Assembly (NCBI GenBank): GCA_022495005.1
Contig: JAGYXB010000662.1
Coordinates: forward strand, 405,720 to 469,719
Reading direction: 5' to 3'
Length of the DNA: 64,000 nucleotides
Source: Rhyacophila brunnea
Lineage: Eukaryota; Arthropoda; Insecta; Trichoptera; Rhyacophilidae
Shown here: in pieces, positions 20,510 to 31,822 of the stretch
How the letters are laid out: each line of letters opens with the position of its first letter
Numbering within the stretch: the stretch's first letter is position 1
Notes under the pieces: model-generated
What the model was told of the DNA's origin: nothing
Seen by the model: only the letters and a program-made list of their open reading frames with translations
Database searches by the model: none
Position numbers and translations under genes: made by a program

Positions 20510-20930
20510 CAGACAAATGCAACAAAAATCATGAGTAAATTATAAATACATCATCTACTGACGATTAGACGATTAGAGCATTTCCATGAAACATACTCTT
20601 AAGTGGCTTTAGGTAGTCGCAGATCTAAAGCACTGACAAGTTTGGAGACACCCTTGTAACAATTTTGGCCGTACAATAAACCACCATAGGATGATACAAC
20701 AATAGTTATTTTGCCCGGATTTTTAAGATAAGACATCGGTAACGAAGCGACCGCATTGTGCGCTTTATGGAAAACCGCCATCGCTTTCAAAAGTTGTAAT
20801 ATTTCTATTAGTTCCGTTAAAAAGCCAATGCGTGGCGAAATAGCGTCTAACCAATCGTGATATTCCATGCATCGGGCTTTTTTGTATGCCGTGACAATAT
20901 GTAAAAGGTATCTATAGTCTAAGGTAAAAG
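20510..20930 (-). mobile_element. Repeat related to family F, with an open frame
   Basis: Shares with 38945-39290 the blocks GATTAGAGCATTTCCATGAA, GAGACACCCTTGTAAC (GAGGCACCCTTGTGAA there), CAATAGTTAT and TTTCAAAAGTTGTAATA. On the minus strand 20868-20599 stays open for 89 codons (MEYHDWLDAISPRIGFLTEL at the start, ending LDLRLPKAT), whereas the other copies are interrupted. The peptide resembles nothing I can name, and may be a worn piece of the parent transposon's protein. Confidence 0.4.
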
Positions 20931-21479
20931 GTTATCGGCCACTGTTTTATAAGTTCACCAAACGCTGAGCAGATTCGAGACAGTTTTGTAAGTTGGGAAA
21001 TTTTGTATTTTGTTCTTCGCCTTGTAGACTTACAACTCAAACTTTTACTGCGAACACTTATAAGCGACATGTTGTATCTTATATTGAATATATATATGAA
21101 AATCAATATACGCACCGCTGACAGTGGTGCAGTGGCAGAAGATCCATCTCTGAATCAATACGTCATGAATCCGGACATTTTTGCAGTCGTTTGAGGTGAG
21201 TTTTTCTTGTAAATACACTGTTTGTATATTTGTTATATCAACTTAAGATTTTAGCTGGGTGCCGATGTAGTACTCCAAAAATTCGTCACTTCAGAAGTCC
21301 GGCACGTCTCGTAAGCCGGGAAATGTAAGAAATAGATAATATATTAATTAAAAACACACACTTATACATATTTGCATTTGTTTTTTTATACTGTTGTTTC
21401 CCATATGTTCCAGTAATCCGGCAATATCAAGTTTTTATAGTGCCGGATTATTGAGATTTTGCTGTGTTTCGTATGGTAT
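20931..21479. other. No gene; possible pogo-like remnant
   Basis: TAATCCGGCA (21414-21423) and TGCCGGATTA (21441-21450) form a perfect 10-bp stem, and GTCCGGCAC is nearby. Repeated CCGGCA/CCGGAT strings are frequent in pogo/Tigger-type elements, but no termini can be defined. Confidence 0.3.
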
Positions 21480-22055
21480 AGTTGGTAGGTCGCTGGCGAG
21501 CTACCGGTAGCTCGCCTAGGATATTTTATCATATTTATAAAGTTGCCGAAGTGTGTTGTCTCAACTATAGAATCTATAAGACCTTTCGTCCCAAGAGAAA
21601 AGTGTCCAATTGTAGATCGAATTGCGCTCAAAATGAAGGCATTGTTTTATTCTACCTAGGTACTTATGTGAATCAACGTTTTTCACTATGAAGATGGAGT
21701 AGATATTGAAACAGACTTATTGACCTACATCTTAATCGAATGGGAGTGACAAGGTACTAGAATTGAAAAAATTGCGGAGGAAAGTGAATGCCATTCTTTT
21801 CAATAATTATTTTTACTTTTACTCACTTATTTCGAGAATTTTTTGTTTATAAATAAATAATTAAAGTACGTATTTTATGTTTTATTGGAAGTCCGATGTC
21901 CTAATTTATTTTAATTTATTTATGGTACGATTAATAATAAAGGACGATGTTAAAAAATATAAAGAAGACATAAGTATAAGTAGCTCACCAGATAATTTAA
22001 ATTTCTGAAAGTAGCTCACATCCTTATTGAGTTTGGAGACCACCGTGTTAGAGTA
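21480..22055. mobile_element. Possible hAT-like element with GAGCTAC motifs
   Basis: A 22-bp perfect palindrome lies at 21495-21516 (GGCGAGCTACC followed by its complement). Near the other end AGTAGCTCACC and AGTAGCTCACA occur (21980-22022), followed by TTTGGAGACCACCG. GAGCTAC arrays close to both ends and a GGTCTCCAAAC-like terminus recall hAT-type MITEs, but no target duplication could be identified. Confidence 0.35.
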
Positions 22056-22535
22056 TACGCTTTAAACTTTTGCACTTCTAACTACACTGATACGCCTCTT
22101 TGCCTGATTACCTCACATAAAATTACATCAAATTATATTCACTTGTATTAATTATTATATACAGTACATGTACATGTACTTAAAATAAATATTTTTGGAA
22201 TATATAACATAATTTTTATACAAGAGCCGAAGTGAAAAGTTATAAAGTGGCAACTCTAATAATGTGTAACATTGGGAAGACGTATATTAAAATTTACCAC
22301 ACAATAATTATTTGTCGAGTTGCGTCTCATCACTGGTTGTTTGGATATACCTAAATACCATTTTCAATAAGAATAATGGGTATATTTTATTGGTACAATT
22401 CCACTAAAAATATCTAATCTAAATGCACATATCGATGGATTAATGTGCATATGATGTATGTCCAGTTATATATATTATGTGAAAATTGAATTTAAAAGAT
22501 TCCAATAGACTGAACATCAAAGAAAAATTGATATA

Positions 22536-22814
22536 TGTGTCACTGAGTTTCAAAACCCGCTATAACATTTTTTGAAATAATTAAGATATATATATCGATG
22601 GCTTCGTTATTAAAAACTATAGATGAAAATTTTATCGCCTCTTTCAAAATCCGCTACGATTAACTGACATTTATGAAATAAAATCAATGCGTCCATCAAT
22701 ATCCGCTATAACACTACTGAAACATTCAAAAACCTTTTTAGTTCAAAAAGTTTTTATTGATTTTCTCATTATAATGAAAAAGTGTTATAGCGGATTTTGA
22801 AACTCAGCGACACA
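22536..22814. mobile_element. MITE with about 37-bp inverted ends and TA target
   Basis: The left end TGTGTCACTGAGTTTCAAAA and the right end TTTTGAAACTCAGCGACACA are inverted, with few mismatches over about 37 bp, and TA flanks both sides (22534-22535, 22815-22816). Two internal AATCCGCTA/ATCCGCTATAACAC repeats resemble the arms. TA duplications and size fit Tc1/mariner-type MITEs. Non-coding. Confidence 0.75.
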
Positions 22815-22861
22815 TATTATGCATTTTAATAATACAATATTGCACAATAATAGGTACTATA

Positions 22862-23473
22862 TAGGGATTACAATACCGAATGAATATATCAATACTGGTA
22901 TTTCGGTATTTCTCATTCAATTCCGGTATTAATACCGGTATTCGTCAACATATATTATAGAAAAAATACCTATCAATAAATATAAATAGGTATAAAAATC
23001 TATTTAAAACACTGTTTTATAGCAACATACCTACATTTATTATGTTGATCTTTACGGATATGTGTTGATCATGTATTTTAGAACTGCTAATTTTTACAAA
23101 TACTTCCTAAGTTCGGGTACAGGAAAACCCTCTCAAATTCGACGTTTCTTGGATGTACTATCAACGTTGGATGAATAGTTATAGAATAATTGGAAATATT
23201 TGCCACGAATGTTTTCTTTTTTGAAATATGTTTTAATGTTAAGTATTAAACATTTCTTGTTTTAGTTAATATATTTGTATTTTGGCAGAGCATAAAACTT
23301 ACACATTAAAATTAGTATACACTATAGTAATAAGTAATGAAAAATAACATTAAATTCATTTTCGAAAATCATAAATGTGAATGCTTTCTTTACCAAAAAT
23401 ACCGATATATTGCATTTTAGAAACCGGTATTTCAGTATCGATAAAAAATTTAATACCGGTATTGCAATCCCTA
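22862..23473. mobile_element. hAT-like MITE family E (612 bp)
   Basis: The ends TAGGGATTACAATACCG... and ...CGGTATTGCAATCCCTA are inverted, with one mismatch in 17. The flanks are GTACTATA (22854-22861) and GTACTGTA (23474-23481), an 8-bp duplication with one change. Both subterminal regions are crowded with GGTATT/AATACCG repeats. A related, older copy is at 48871-49253. Non-coding. Confidence 0.8.
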
Positions 23474-23481
23474 GTACTGTA

Positions 23482-24374
23482 TATCCAGTTTTTACCGATA
23501 TTGAGTTATTATAAAAAAAAACGTTTGTTTGAATCATATCATTAGATAGTAAAATATTCAATTGCTTGTTTCTCAGAATATATATATTTAGAACGCACTG
23601 AAAAGAATGTTTATACCCTAACGACACCATTCAGCGAAAAAGTATAATAACCACTGTCATAAATGATAAGACAGCTTTAATCCTGCTGTTAAAGAAGATG
23701 TGGGACACCTAAATTATTTTCGGTTGTTCATTTTCTTATCGAGGTATAGTCACCCTGTTTATGTTGAGCGAAAAGTTTCCCATTCCATTCAGTCCACTAT
23801 CGATGTGAAAATGGTGTCTGGATTTATGGTCACCCTTATTCTGCAGGTGAAATTGGTCTCATATGTTACAAGCCAGAGTACTACGGGAATAAAAGAAGGT
23901 ATTACGTTCTAACACGTTAAGGCGTCCGTCCTAGAAGCTAAACCATATACATGGAAAATCAGTATATACGTGTTATTACGAGACTATACATTACTATGTG
24001 TGTAGCGTAGTTATTAGCTATTATTCACATGCACGATAGTTAGATCGGTAGCTTATTGTATAAGAAATATTACCCGAAAAGTGAAAGATGTCATTGCGAG
24101 TCTCACTAGATACATTATTTTTAGAGTTTTCTAATGGGTTATTGAAAATTATGTAATTTCAACAACAAAAAAAAAATATAATTTTACATTCTCCAATCTC
24201 GTGTAAATAGGTACCTACACATATTATAATGGATTTAAGTTTTGTACTATTCCATTTGACTCGATTTTTGTGACCCGGGTTTCGCCTTTTGGCATCTTCA
24301 GACACTACGTGCACTCACCAATAGGTAAATATACAATGATAACGAATATGATTAATTCTAACTTATATAAAAAA
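23482..24374. other. No gene seen
   Basis: AT-rich. 24265-24310 is slightly GC-richer but holds no motif I can support. Confidence 0.4.
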
Positions 24375-24950
24375 AATTGCCCATGTGCCTATATACGGAA
24401 GCATGCACGATGAAATTGCTCGAAGAACAAAGCTGGGATGGAGTGCATTCGGACGTCTGAATAGTATCTTCAAGAGTGACCTACTATTATGTCTTAAGCG
24501 TAGGATGTTCAACCAATGTGTGCTACCCGTGCTCACGTATGGCTGCGAGACGTGGACCGTCAACACGAGAGATGTCCAAAGGCTAAGAGTCGCACAGCGA
24601 GGCATGGAGAGGTGTATGTTGGGCATCACGCGAAAGTACCGTAAGAGAAACGAATGGGTTAGGAAGCAGACAGGAGTACGCGATGTAATAGACGTTGCCA
24701 AACAGCTGAAATGGAGATGTGCGGGGCACATTGCTCGCCGAAAAGACGGCCGCTGGACAAATGCCGTCATCCAGTGGTACCCAAGAGGCACGAAATGGCC
24801 ACAGGGTCACCTTAAAAGCCGCTGGATTGACGAACTGGTAAAGTTCGGCGGAAATACGTGGCAGCAAATGACACAGGACCAAGAGAGTTGGAAGAAGCTT
24901 GGGGAGGCCTTCATCTAGCAGTGGATTGACCCCAGCTGATGATGATGATA
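24375..24950 (+). mobile_element. RTE-like LINE, 3' end
   Basis: The element is 5'-truncated within the coding region and ends after the stop with CAGTGGATTGACCCCAGC and a TGATGATGATG tail. Shorter, broken relatives are at 8882-9095, 25538-25752, 34411-34780 and 54190-54400 (plus strand) and 30164-31010 (minus strand). A simple TGA-type tail is usual for RTE-clade LINEs in insects. Confidence 0.8.
24385..24918 (+). CDS. RTE-like LINE reverse transcriptase C-terminal region (partial)
   Basis: An open frame of 177 codons ends at a TAG. Landmarks in order: LGWSAFGRLNSIFKSDL (residues about 17-33), the cysteine-bearing FNQCVLPVLTYGCETWTVN, QRLRVAQRGMERCMLGI, LKWRCAGHIARRKDGRW, then RWIDELVKFGGNTWQQ and WKKLGEAFI at the end. 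This is the thumb and C-terminal extension of RTE-like reverse transcriptases. The catalytic palm lies upstream and is absent. It is the longest intact coding piece in the window and the reference for recognising the other fragments. No genuine start codon is implied. Confidence 0.8.
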   Translation: MPIYGSMHDEIARRTKLGWSAFGRLNSIFKSDLLLCLKRRMFNQCVLPVLTYGCETWTVNTRDVQRLRVAQRGMERCMLGITRKYRKRNEWVRKQTGVRDVIDVAKQLKWRCAGHIARRKDGRWTNAVIQWYPRGTKWPQGHLKSRWIDELVKFGGNTWQQMTQDQESWKKLGEAFI

Positions 24951-25088
24951 TAATAAATTAATAAAATAAAGTGGGTAAAAACTGTATCACCTACCTAAGT
25001 CAAGGATCACAATAAAAATATAACAAACAACATATGAATAGTTGAAGTGTTTGTAAAAAACCCCTATCACTAATAACACAATCAATAC

Positions 25089-25296
25089 ATCCGTGGGTCC
25101 CAGGTTCGAATCCTGGGTCTGGCAAGTACACGTCATATTGTTTTTCAATTTGTGTATGAGTCAGAGTACGTATCTAATAGTATGAGCAAGTGGCTGACAT
25201 CCATTTCGCGTAAAAATAAAAATCTGTTAATACAAACGTCCACCTTGTGGAGGCCCATATGTTCGTATTAGAATCGGACATAGTCGAAAAAAAATA
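25089..25296 (+). mobile_element. SINE family 2, plus strand
   Basis: Starts inside the tRNA-like head at CCGTGGGTCCCAGG, keeps the B-box GGTTCGAATCCTGGG, then AGCAAGTGGCTGACATCCA, TGTTAATACAAACGTCC and GGAGGCCCATATG, and ends GGACATAGTCG plus an A run. The A-box half is missing, consistent with 5' truncation. Confidence 0.8.
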
Positions 25297-25537
25297 GTTA
25301 GGTATATACTAATTATTAGCGAGTTTAAACTGGCGCAACGGACTATTCAGGTCCATGCCCAACTGAACAACCGTCTTTCAGGATCTCTATCCTGAGTACT
25401 CTCCTTGCAGTCAGTCACACTCAGCTTATCTGCGTCCCTGGCATAGCTAGCATTACTTCATAATTCGCAATTTAGTGTCACAGCCTAAGTAAAGTCGACC
25501 TTCAATCCATTCATTTATTTTTTTAATAAATACTATG

Positions 25538-25752
25538 TAGATCTGCGAGAATGAATGAGAACGCAGAACCAAACTAGCGTGGAGTGCATTTGGGTGCCTA
25601 AATAGTATCTTCAAATGTGACTCATAAAGTTCGGTGGATGTACGTGGCAGCAAAGAACTAGGAACTGAGAAAAGTGGACATATCTAGGGGAGGCTTTCAT
25701 CCAACAGTGGATCGACCCCAGCTAATGATGATGATGATGATGATGATGATGT
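25538..25752 (+). pseudogene. RTE-like LINE fragment with internal deletion and (ATG)n tail
   Basis: The start matches residues WSAFGCLNSIFK of the 24.4-kb copy, then the sequence jumps directly to KFGGCTWQ and runs to the end. About 390 bp is missing from the middle. The tail ACCCCAGCTAATGATGATG continues as a pure ATG/TGA microsatellite to 25752, longer than in any sibling. Confidence 0.7.
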
Positions 25753-28009
25753 AGGAATGTAATTTATGGCGAACACTTACTGCATGTTAGACAGAGGTAA
25801 GTAAATAATAATTCTCCAACGATGTGCCCGTAATACGTCCAAATGTAATATTGCGGCGTTGATAATAAAAGATTTCCACCCCTGATTTAAAAACTTTAAT
25901 AATATAGGCGTATTATTTATATAACGAATCATTTTTTATAAGTGGGCCGCTTAATACGTAATTTTCAAAATTAAGCAATGTTTGCAGAATAAACGCAAAT
26001 ATTAATTTTATCATAGTTTGTTTGATTGGGTTTGATATCAATCTCTTTGTGGTTACTTATTAAAAGATAAGTATAGCGTCTAAGAAATATTCTTGAATTA
26101 TCATCAGGCGAACAGTCAACTAAATTGAAATTGAAACGATACAAAGTGATTTTTGAAACTTTTGGATAATGATTAAATATTTCAATTAAGTACCCATTTG
26201 GAAAATAAACAACTGCCTCCGCACCAGAAGTACTACTGATATGTCCCTTGTTCCTTCAATCCACATGTACTTCATAATCCAAAGGGGTCACTTTTTATTT
26301 CGGAACCTCGAATATCTCCATTTAACCTGACTTTTCTTCTGCATCCTATTCGATTTCTTAGTCTTTCATTTTATCCCGTTGGTAATATTAAAATACAATA
26401 TATTATATACTTAGATTAAATTGCAATCAATATAAATTTAATTAATTAATAACATACGGTTGTGGTATTTTTATTCCTTGAAAATTCTACGGAAATACAA
26501 AAAAATGACAATGAGATGAAAATATGATTTACAATAGAAGTAAACGGCTATAAACGGAACCCTCAAGTTAGTAAGGCTCCCAGAACTAGACGAATACTTG
26601 CAATAACAAAAAAACTAGCTAAATGATGGGAGCCCAATTTTAAGTAGGCATATTTCCAAATGTTCAAATCACTTTAAGAAATTTTCTCAGTAGGTAAATG
26701 AATTACTATAGTAGGTACTCGAATTGCAAAGATTCAAAATTGTTAATTTGTCCACATTTTCACGAAATAAAAATTATTTGTGAAATACCGTTGGCTAATA
26801 TAAGTTCACCCAACCTAATCCTAATGTCAATAAAAATTGAAATTTTATAAAATTATAGGTTTTTTTGTAAAATAAAAAGTGATTTGGCAACAAGATAGAG
26901 TATTAATTAACTACATTTAAATAAGATGTTTCTTGGGGGGCTCTAATATGAATTCGCCCAAGATCTTTTCACACTGAAGCACCATTAATTTATAACGTAT
27001 TAATGTTAACGTAGTAAGTACCTAATAGGTAAATTATGTTTAAGCTGTAACATGTGTAGTTGAATCGCTTCAATGTCGTTGGGCAAATATTATCTATTCA
27101 TCCGAATTTCCTTGATTTCTTTGACGAACTTATATAATTATATTGGATTTATTTTAAATCAGGTCTCATTTTTGCTGACTGTACTGCGAATACAGCCTGC
27201 CCAATTTAGTCAACTGTAAGTATAGGTACAGTGTATCCAGAAAGGGTTAAAACATCGGCCGGGCGGATTAAAACTCTGCCTATTATTTTAATTGGCCCCT
27301 CCCAGGTATAAATTAGTAGGCAGATGTGTGAAACAGCCCCATACTAAAAACAGTTTACTCAATAATAGAAGGCTACTTAGTTTTCTTGTCGACGTTGTTG
27401 CCTTTTTAATGTAAACGTGTAATTAAGCTTGGGTAAAAGCGACTATTTTGAAGGATGTCTTGACTTTGCTAACGGAGAATTTGTATTATTTTTAGAAAAG
27501 AAAGCTCGAAAGCTTTTAACTGAAATGAAAGTAAAGAGAGCATCCAATGATCCAGCAAACCTTTAAAACTGATACAATAAATTATATAATGTAGGTATTG
27601 TACTTCAATTAGGTAGGCAGAGAGCTATGAGTCGGGATTTAAATTCGAGGGAATAGTGTGCTAAATTATAATAACTAATTATTATTCTTGCACGGTGAAA
27701 AATTCGATGAACGTATTTTTTTTTGTACAGAGATATTAAAACACATTTATATGATCGGAGGACACACATTTATTTTAAGATAATATAAAGGAGTATAATA
27801 ATATATTCTATATTGATCCAAAAATATATAAGTCGATGATATTTAAAAATAAATAAATAGGTTTTACTAACACAAGTTAGTCATGACGGTTGTCGTCCAA
27901 CTGCTTCCGGTTAGAGAAAGAGATTGCTCCGCGTTGTCAGCACGAATGCCACCTTTCTGGATTACTGAGATCTAATAATCATAGTAATAATACCTAATAA
28001 TATTATTAC
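25753..28009. other. No gene seen in 2.2 kb
   Basis: AT-rich throughout, with short chance frames only. No inverted repeat, tRNA-like box pair or match to the families described here was noticed. Confidence 0.45.
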
Positions 28010-28246
28010 TAGGGCTCGAAATGGAACGGAACGCACCGGAGCGCCGTTCCGGCTCGTGAAATTTGTAAAATTATCGCTCCGTCTTGTGGAAAAAATATGT
28101 TGACCATCTGAGCTAGATAGGCCATAGAATAGAAAATCTGACACACTTATTTTTATAAAATACACATACAATTTGATGACTATGTAAATATCTTCAGAAA
28201 ATTTGTCGAGCACTCCGGTTCGTAAACTTTTCCATTTCGAGCGCTG
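28010..28246. mobile_element. hAT-like MITE family D (237 bp)
   Basis: The ends TAGGGCTCGAAATGGAAC... and ...TTCCATTTCGAGCGCTG are inverted. The flanks are an exact 8-bp duplication ATTATTAC (28002-28009 and 28247-28254). Subterminal ACCGGAGCG and ACTCCGGT blocks are in opposite orientation. This is the best bounded member of the family. Confidence 0.85.
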
Positions 28247-28254
28247 ATTATTAC

Positions 28255-30163
28255 TATTATTGTTATTACTATATATACTGTTTTAAATAACAATAATTTG
28301 GGTACCTACTGACATATTTCACCTGAGTGCGAGCAAGTTTCTTTCTAAAGATCTTTACTAAATTAATGTGTCCGCTTAGTTCATTCGCTGAACTGCATTT
28401 CACTATATTTAATGATAGGTACTTGTGCTTTCATAATAATTTAAAATAAATGTTCGTAATAAATAATTGTAAATAAAAAAATAAGATGATAATAAAAAAA
28501 AATGAGAAATATAGAAAGCAACAGGGGAGTATGCGTCAGCCGAAAGATTATTTTGGCTACACGACCTCAGTAAGTAGTGATCCTATAAGATGAACCTGGA
28601 ATAGTGATACGGACTTTGATTTGGTTCACTAAGTTTGACCATAGGAGAAGAAGAAGAAGATAATGTCAAAATACTAGATAAGTAATTTCATACGTTTATG
28701 ATGTAGGTATCTAATGATGACGTACAGTAATAGTGTGATATATTAAAATTATATGTTATTAGATTTAATTGATCAGAAAATTTGACAGTAGGATTATGTT
28801 CAGATAAGTCGTTTTTCCGCGGGAGTCAAAGGTTTAACGTCTATTTCTTGGAGTCGTGTCAAGAATGCATTATTCATATTAATAATACGGAATTTCGCCC
28901 AAGATTATTTATAAAGGAGGCCGGCATATTAAAAACAAGCGGAGCATATTAAGTATTCCAGTCACAGCCGTTAATTACTTACAATTGTGAATGTTCTATA
29001 ATTGTCATAAATTATCTCTTGTTGTTGCTATTAACAGCGAAATTACACCCTGCAATTACAATGATTAATGGCTTATTCGTCATTCACCCACATACTTATT
29101 ATAACAATATTATGAATTCGCTACAATTAAAGTCTAAAAAATTGAGCTACAGCTACCTTATATTGTGTTGTGTTAACAACTCGATATAAAATGCAAATTC
29201 GTATTAGAGGTGGTCTGAATAAATTTATCGATGATTCGCGTCTTGGAAAAAGACGGATGTATTTCGAGTTATTTAGATTTTATTACTTATTTAAACGCAT
29301 GCTATTCCAGCTTACGATATCAATTATTATGTTATTTATTAACTTGTCTGTATTACTAGAAATAATTCTAATGGTTAATGAATAAATTAATATCTACCAT
29401 TAAACATATTTTATTTATAAAAACATCATCGTTTTCTTAATATTAAATCAATTTGATACTTACCAAATAAATACGGTTGAGAGCAAAAAGATTAAACTAT
29501 AAAAAAATGATTAATACCATTTTTGTATCGTAACATTAACGTTATAAAAAGCTCTACTGATCGTTTGAACAAAATTATTTTTGAAAATGTGAAAATCGAC
29601 AATAGTGAATTAAAAAATAAATAATATACAGAATCGTCATCTAAAATCATTACATTAAAAAAATATCAAACTATTTTTCTTAATTTAATTTGATATAAAA
29701 ATATGTATGATTAAATTGTTAATACATCTAATGAATTATTGACAATAAAAGCTCAGAAATGCTTTAATAATCCCGTTGCATTGTTTGTAAATAAAAATTG
29801 TAATTAATTGCTAGCCTGTTTCTACATTTAGCTTTAGTAAGTTACTTAACTGTTCATCTGTTTTAAACAATAGTGTTGGATAAAAAAAAATTATCACATA
29901 AATTTATAATTCGAATGTCTTGCAGATATCTTAATTATTAGCATTAGAAATTTGGCAAAAAGGTACATTATTAAGCTTTTTTATCTTTAGCATCTTTTTA
30001 TATTTCTTATCTTTCAGTATATCTCAGAAGAAAAAATACTTGGTGCTTGCATAGTTCTTATTTTCGTTCAGTTTTTCACTATATATTTTTAAGTTAATGA
30101 TTATTACTTACATTAATTTAAATTAGATATGTGGAATAATTACGTGCTAACTATAGCATCATA
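28255..30163. other. No gene seen in 1.9 kb
   Basis: AT-rich. GAAGAAGAAGAAG at 28648-28660 is a short simple repeat. No other feature can be supported. Confidence 0.45.
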
Positions 30164-31010
30164 TAGCCTGAATCTATCCACTGCTGGATGAAGGCCTCTC
30201 CCAGATGATTCCACTTCTCTCGGTCCTATGCATTATGTTGCCATGTACTTCCGCAGAACTTCACCATTTCATCGCTCCATCGGCCTCTACGTACCTTGCG
30301 GTTTTTAGCGAAATCTGTTAGGTACATCGCAAACCCTTGTCGGTTTCTTTATCCAAACATTTTGCATTTGTCCTTTCGCGTTATACCCAGCATGCACCTC
30401 TCCACACCAGGAAATGGGACAACTGGGCACCAGGACAATTGGGCGCTGCACTCTCGAATGAAATAAATAGACGTTCATTAGGGTTTTATACAAAAAGAAG
30501 ACGAGTAATTATAATCAGTTTCTATCTACTTACTACTTAGTAGTTTTAATTCATTTTGCTCTTACCTAACATAATGTTTTTTTATTTCAGATTGAGAATT
30601 ATCATGCCTGAGGCTTTATATAAAAATAAAAGAACTCTCTTCTCGTTGGTTTACGGGCCGCACAAAATTGTGTTTTCAAATGCAAATTAACACGTTAATT
30701 ACAAAATTAATTAAAAGGGCTCGTAAGCATTGGGTTAAGCATAATGCACTATTAAATCATTATTTACAGGTGAATATTTCAATTCTCAACAAGTATTAAA
30801 TAATAATATAATATTTTAAATACAAAAATTAGTAATAATTATATATTTTAAAAGTACCTATAATTTACGAACGTTTATTTTCGAATTATTTCATTCGATT
30901 GCATGGCGCCCAGTTGTCCCAGCGCAGAATTGTCCTAGACCCCCATACCACGCTGTGCTACTCTAAGTTTCTGGACCAATATTTTACTTAGGGTCTATGT
31001 TTCATGAAAA
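30164..31010 (-). pseudogene. RTE-like LINE fragment interrupted by a transposon
   Basis: Reading the minus strand, 31010-30951 matches the region HETxTL...VQKLRVAQRGMERCML of the 24.4-kb copy, and 30409-30164 continues with the KFCGSTWQ region and the end AGGCCTTCATCCAGCAG. The two halves join exactly if the 533-bp element at 30410-30942 and one copy of CCAYACCA are removed. Several stops show the LINE was already worn. Confidence 0.75.
30410..30942 (+). mobile_element. Non-autonomous DNA transposon, family B (533 bp)
   Basis: The flanking 8-bp repeat is CCACACCA (30402-30409) and CCATACCA (30943-30950), one difference. The left end is GGAAATGGGACAACTGGGC and the right end ...GAATTGTCCTAGACCC, corresponding to the two ends of 2438-2764 in opposite orientation. 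The shared interior (around 30480-30620) matches 2580-2700 inverted; the extra 200 bp here is absent from the shorter copy. No protein is encoded. Confidence 0.85.
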
Positions 31011-31818
31011 TGCGTATTTGACATGTGGAACATTTACATACCTAATATAATAAAAACTTAAATAGTGAAAATGATACATATTGAAAGCTTATTAATAGAT
31101 ATTTAATCAAATTTAGTAAAGTAGAGATTGCAGTTATTGTTGTGGTACAATGGGGCGGGGTAATAATATATTTGGTGAATGGATCGAGTATAAGGTAATT
31201 ACCACGTTGGAGTGGTGTAAATATTAAATTGATACCTTAAGCGAGGTTCTAATTCGAACCACTTTTTATTTGACAGGTGTTTTAGATTATATAATTATTC
31301 GTTTTCTTTGATTTTGAAATAAATGGAGCCATTTACACGCTATTATTTCTAATGTTACACATTTGATAGCATTGATTTCAAAATTAATTCTGTCCATACC
31401 ATATGTACAATATTTGTCTCTTAAAATAAATAATCTCAACTCATAATAGATTCTTGGGCTTCTTTCCTCGACGTTATAATTCCATGACTCAGTTCCATAG
31501 TGCTACAACTAGAAATTAGTAGTTTTGAGTAATGGCTGATCAAAGCTTTGACTTGTCTATACTGACTTGTAGAAAAGTAATAAAAAATCGGCCTTACGAG
31601 AACAACTAGGATTTTTTCGAGTTGTAATTTTATGGAACTGATGTGGAGCGATATATAACTCAAAACATAAAATTTTTGACTTATCGTACTATGGAACTGA
31701 GTATATATCTTTGATAATGGTCTCTGCAACGAGCCCGAAACGTCAAAAAAGAAGGAAGAAATACACGCGGTGGACACCCAAGAACCTATTAAGGTAAAAA
31801 AAAACAACCGCGAAAGTC
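31011..31818. other. No supported gene
   Basis: 31440-31800 has repeated ATGGAACTGA/CTCAGTTCCATAG strings in both orientations and ends GAGCCCGAAACGTCAAAAAA. The minus strand stays open for 123 codons (31807-31436) but the peptide is low in information and follows the repeats. I regard it as an old repeat. Confidence 0.4.
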
Positions 31819-31822
31819 TTAA

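Noticed and set aside
28648..28660. LINE tail marked by GAAGAAGAAGAAG
   Set aside because: No LINE coding sequence precedes it, and a simple GAA repeat alone is not evidence.
31436..31807. A 123-codon protein on the minus strand
   Set aside because: The frame runs through repeated and inverted ATGGAACTGA strings and has a repeat-like composition.
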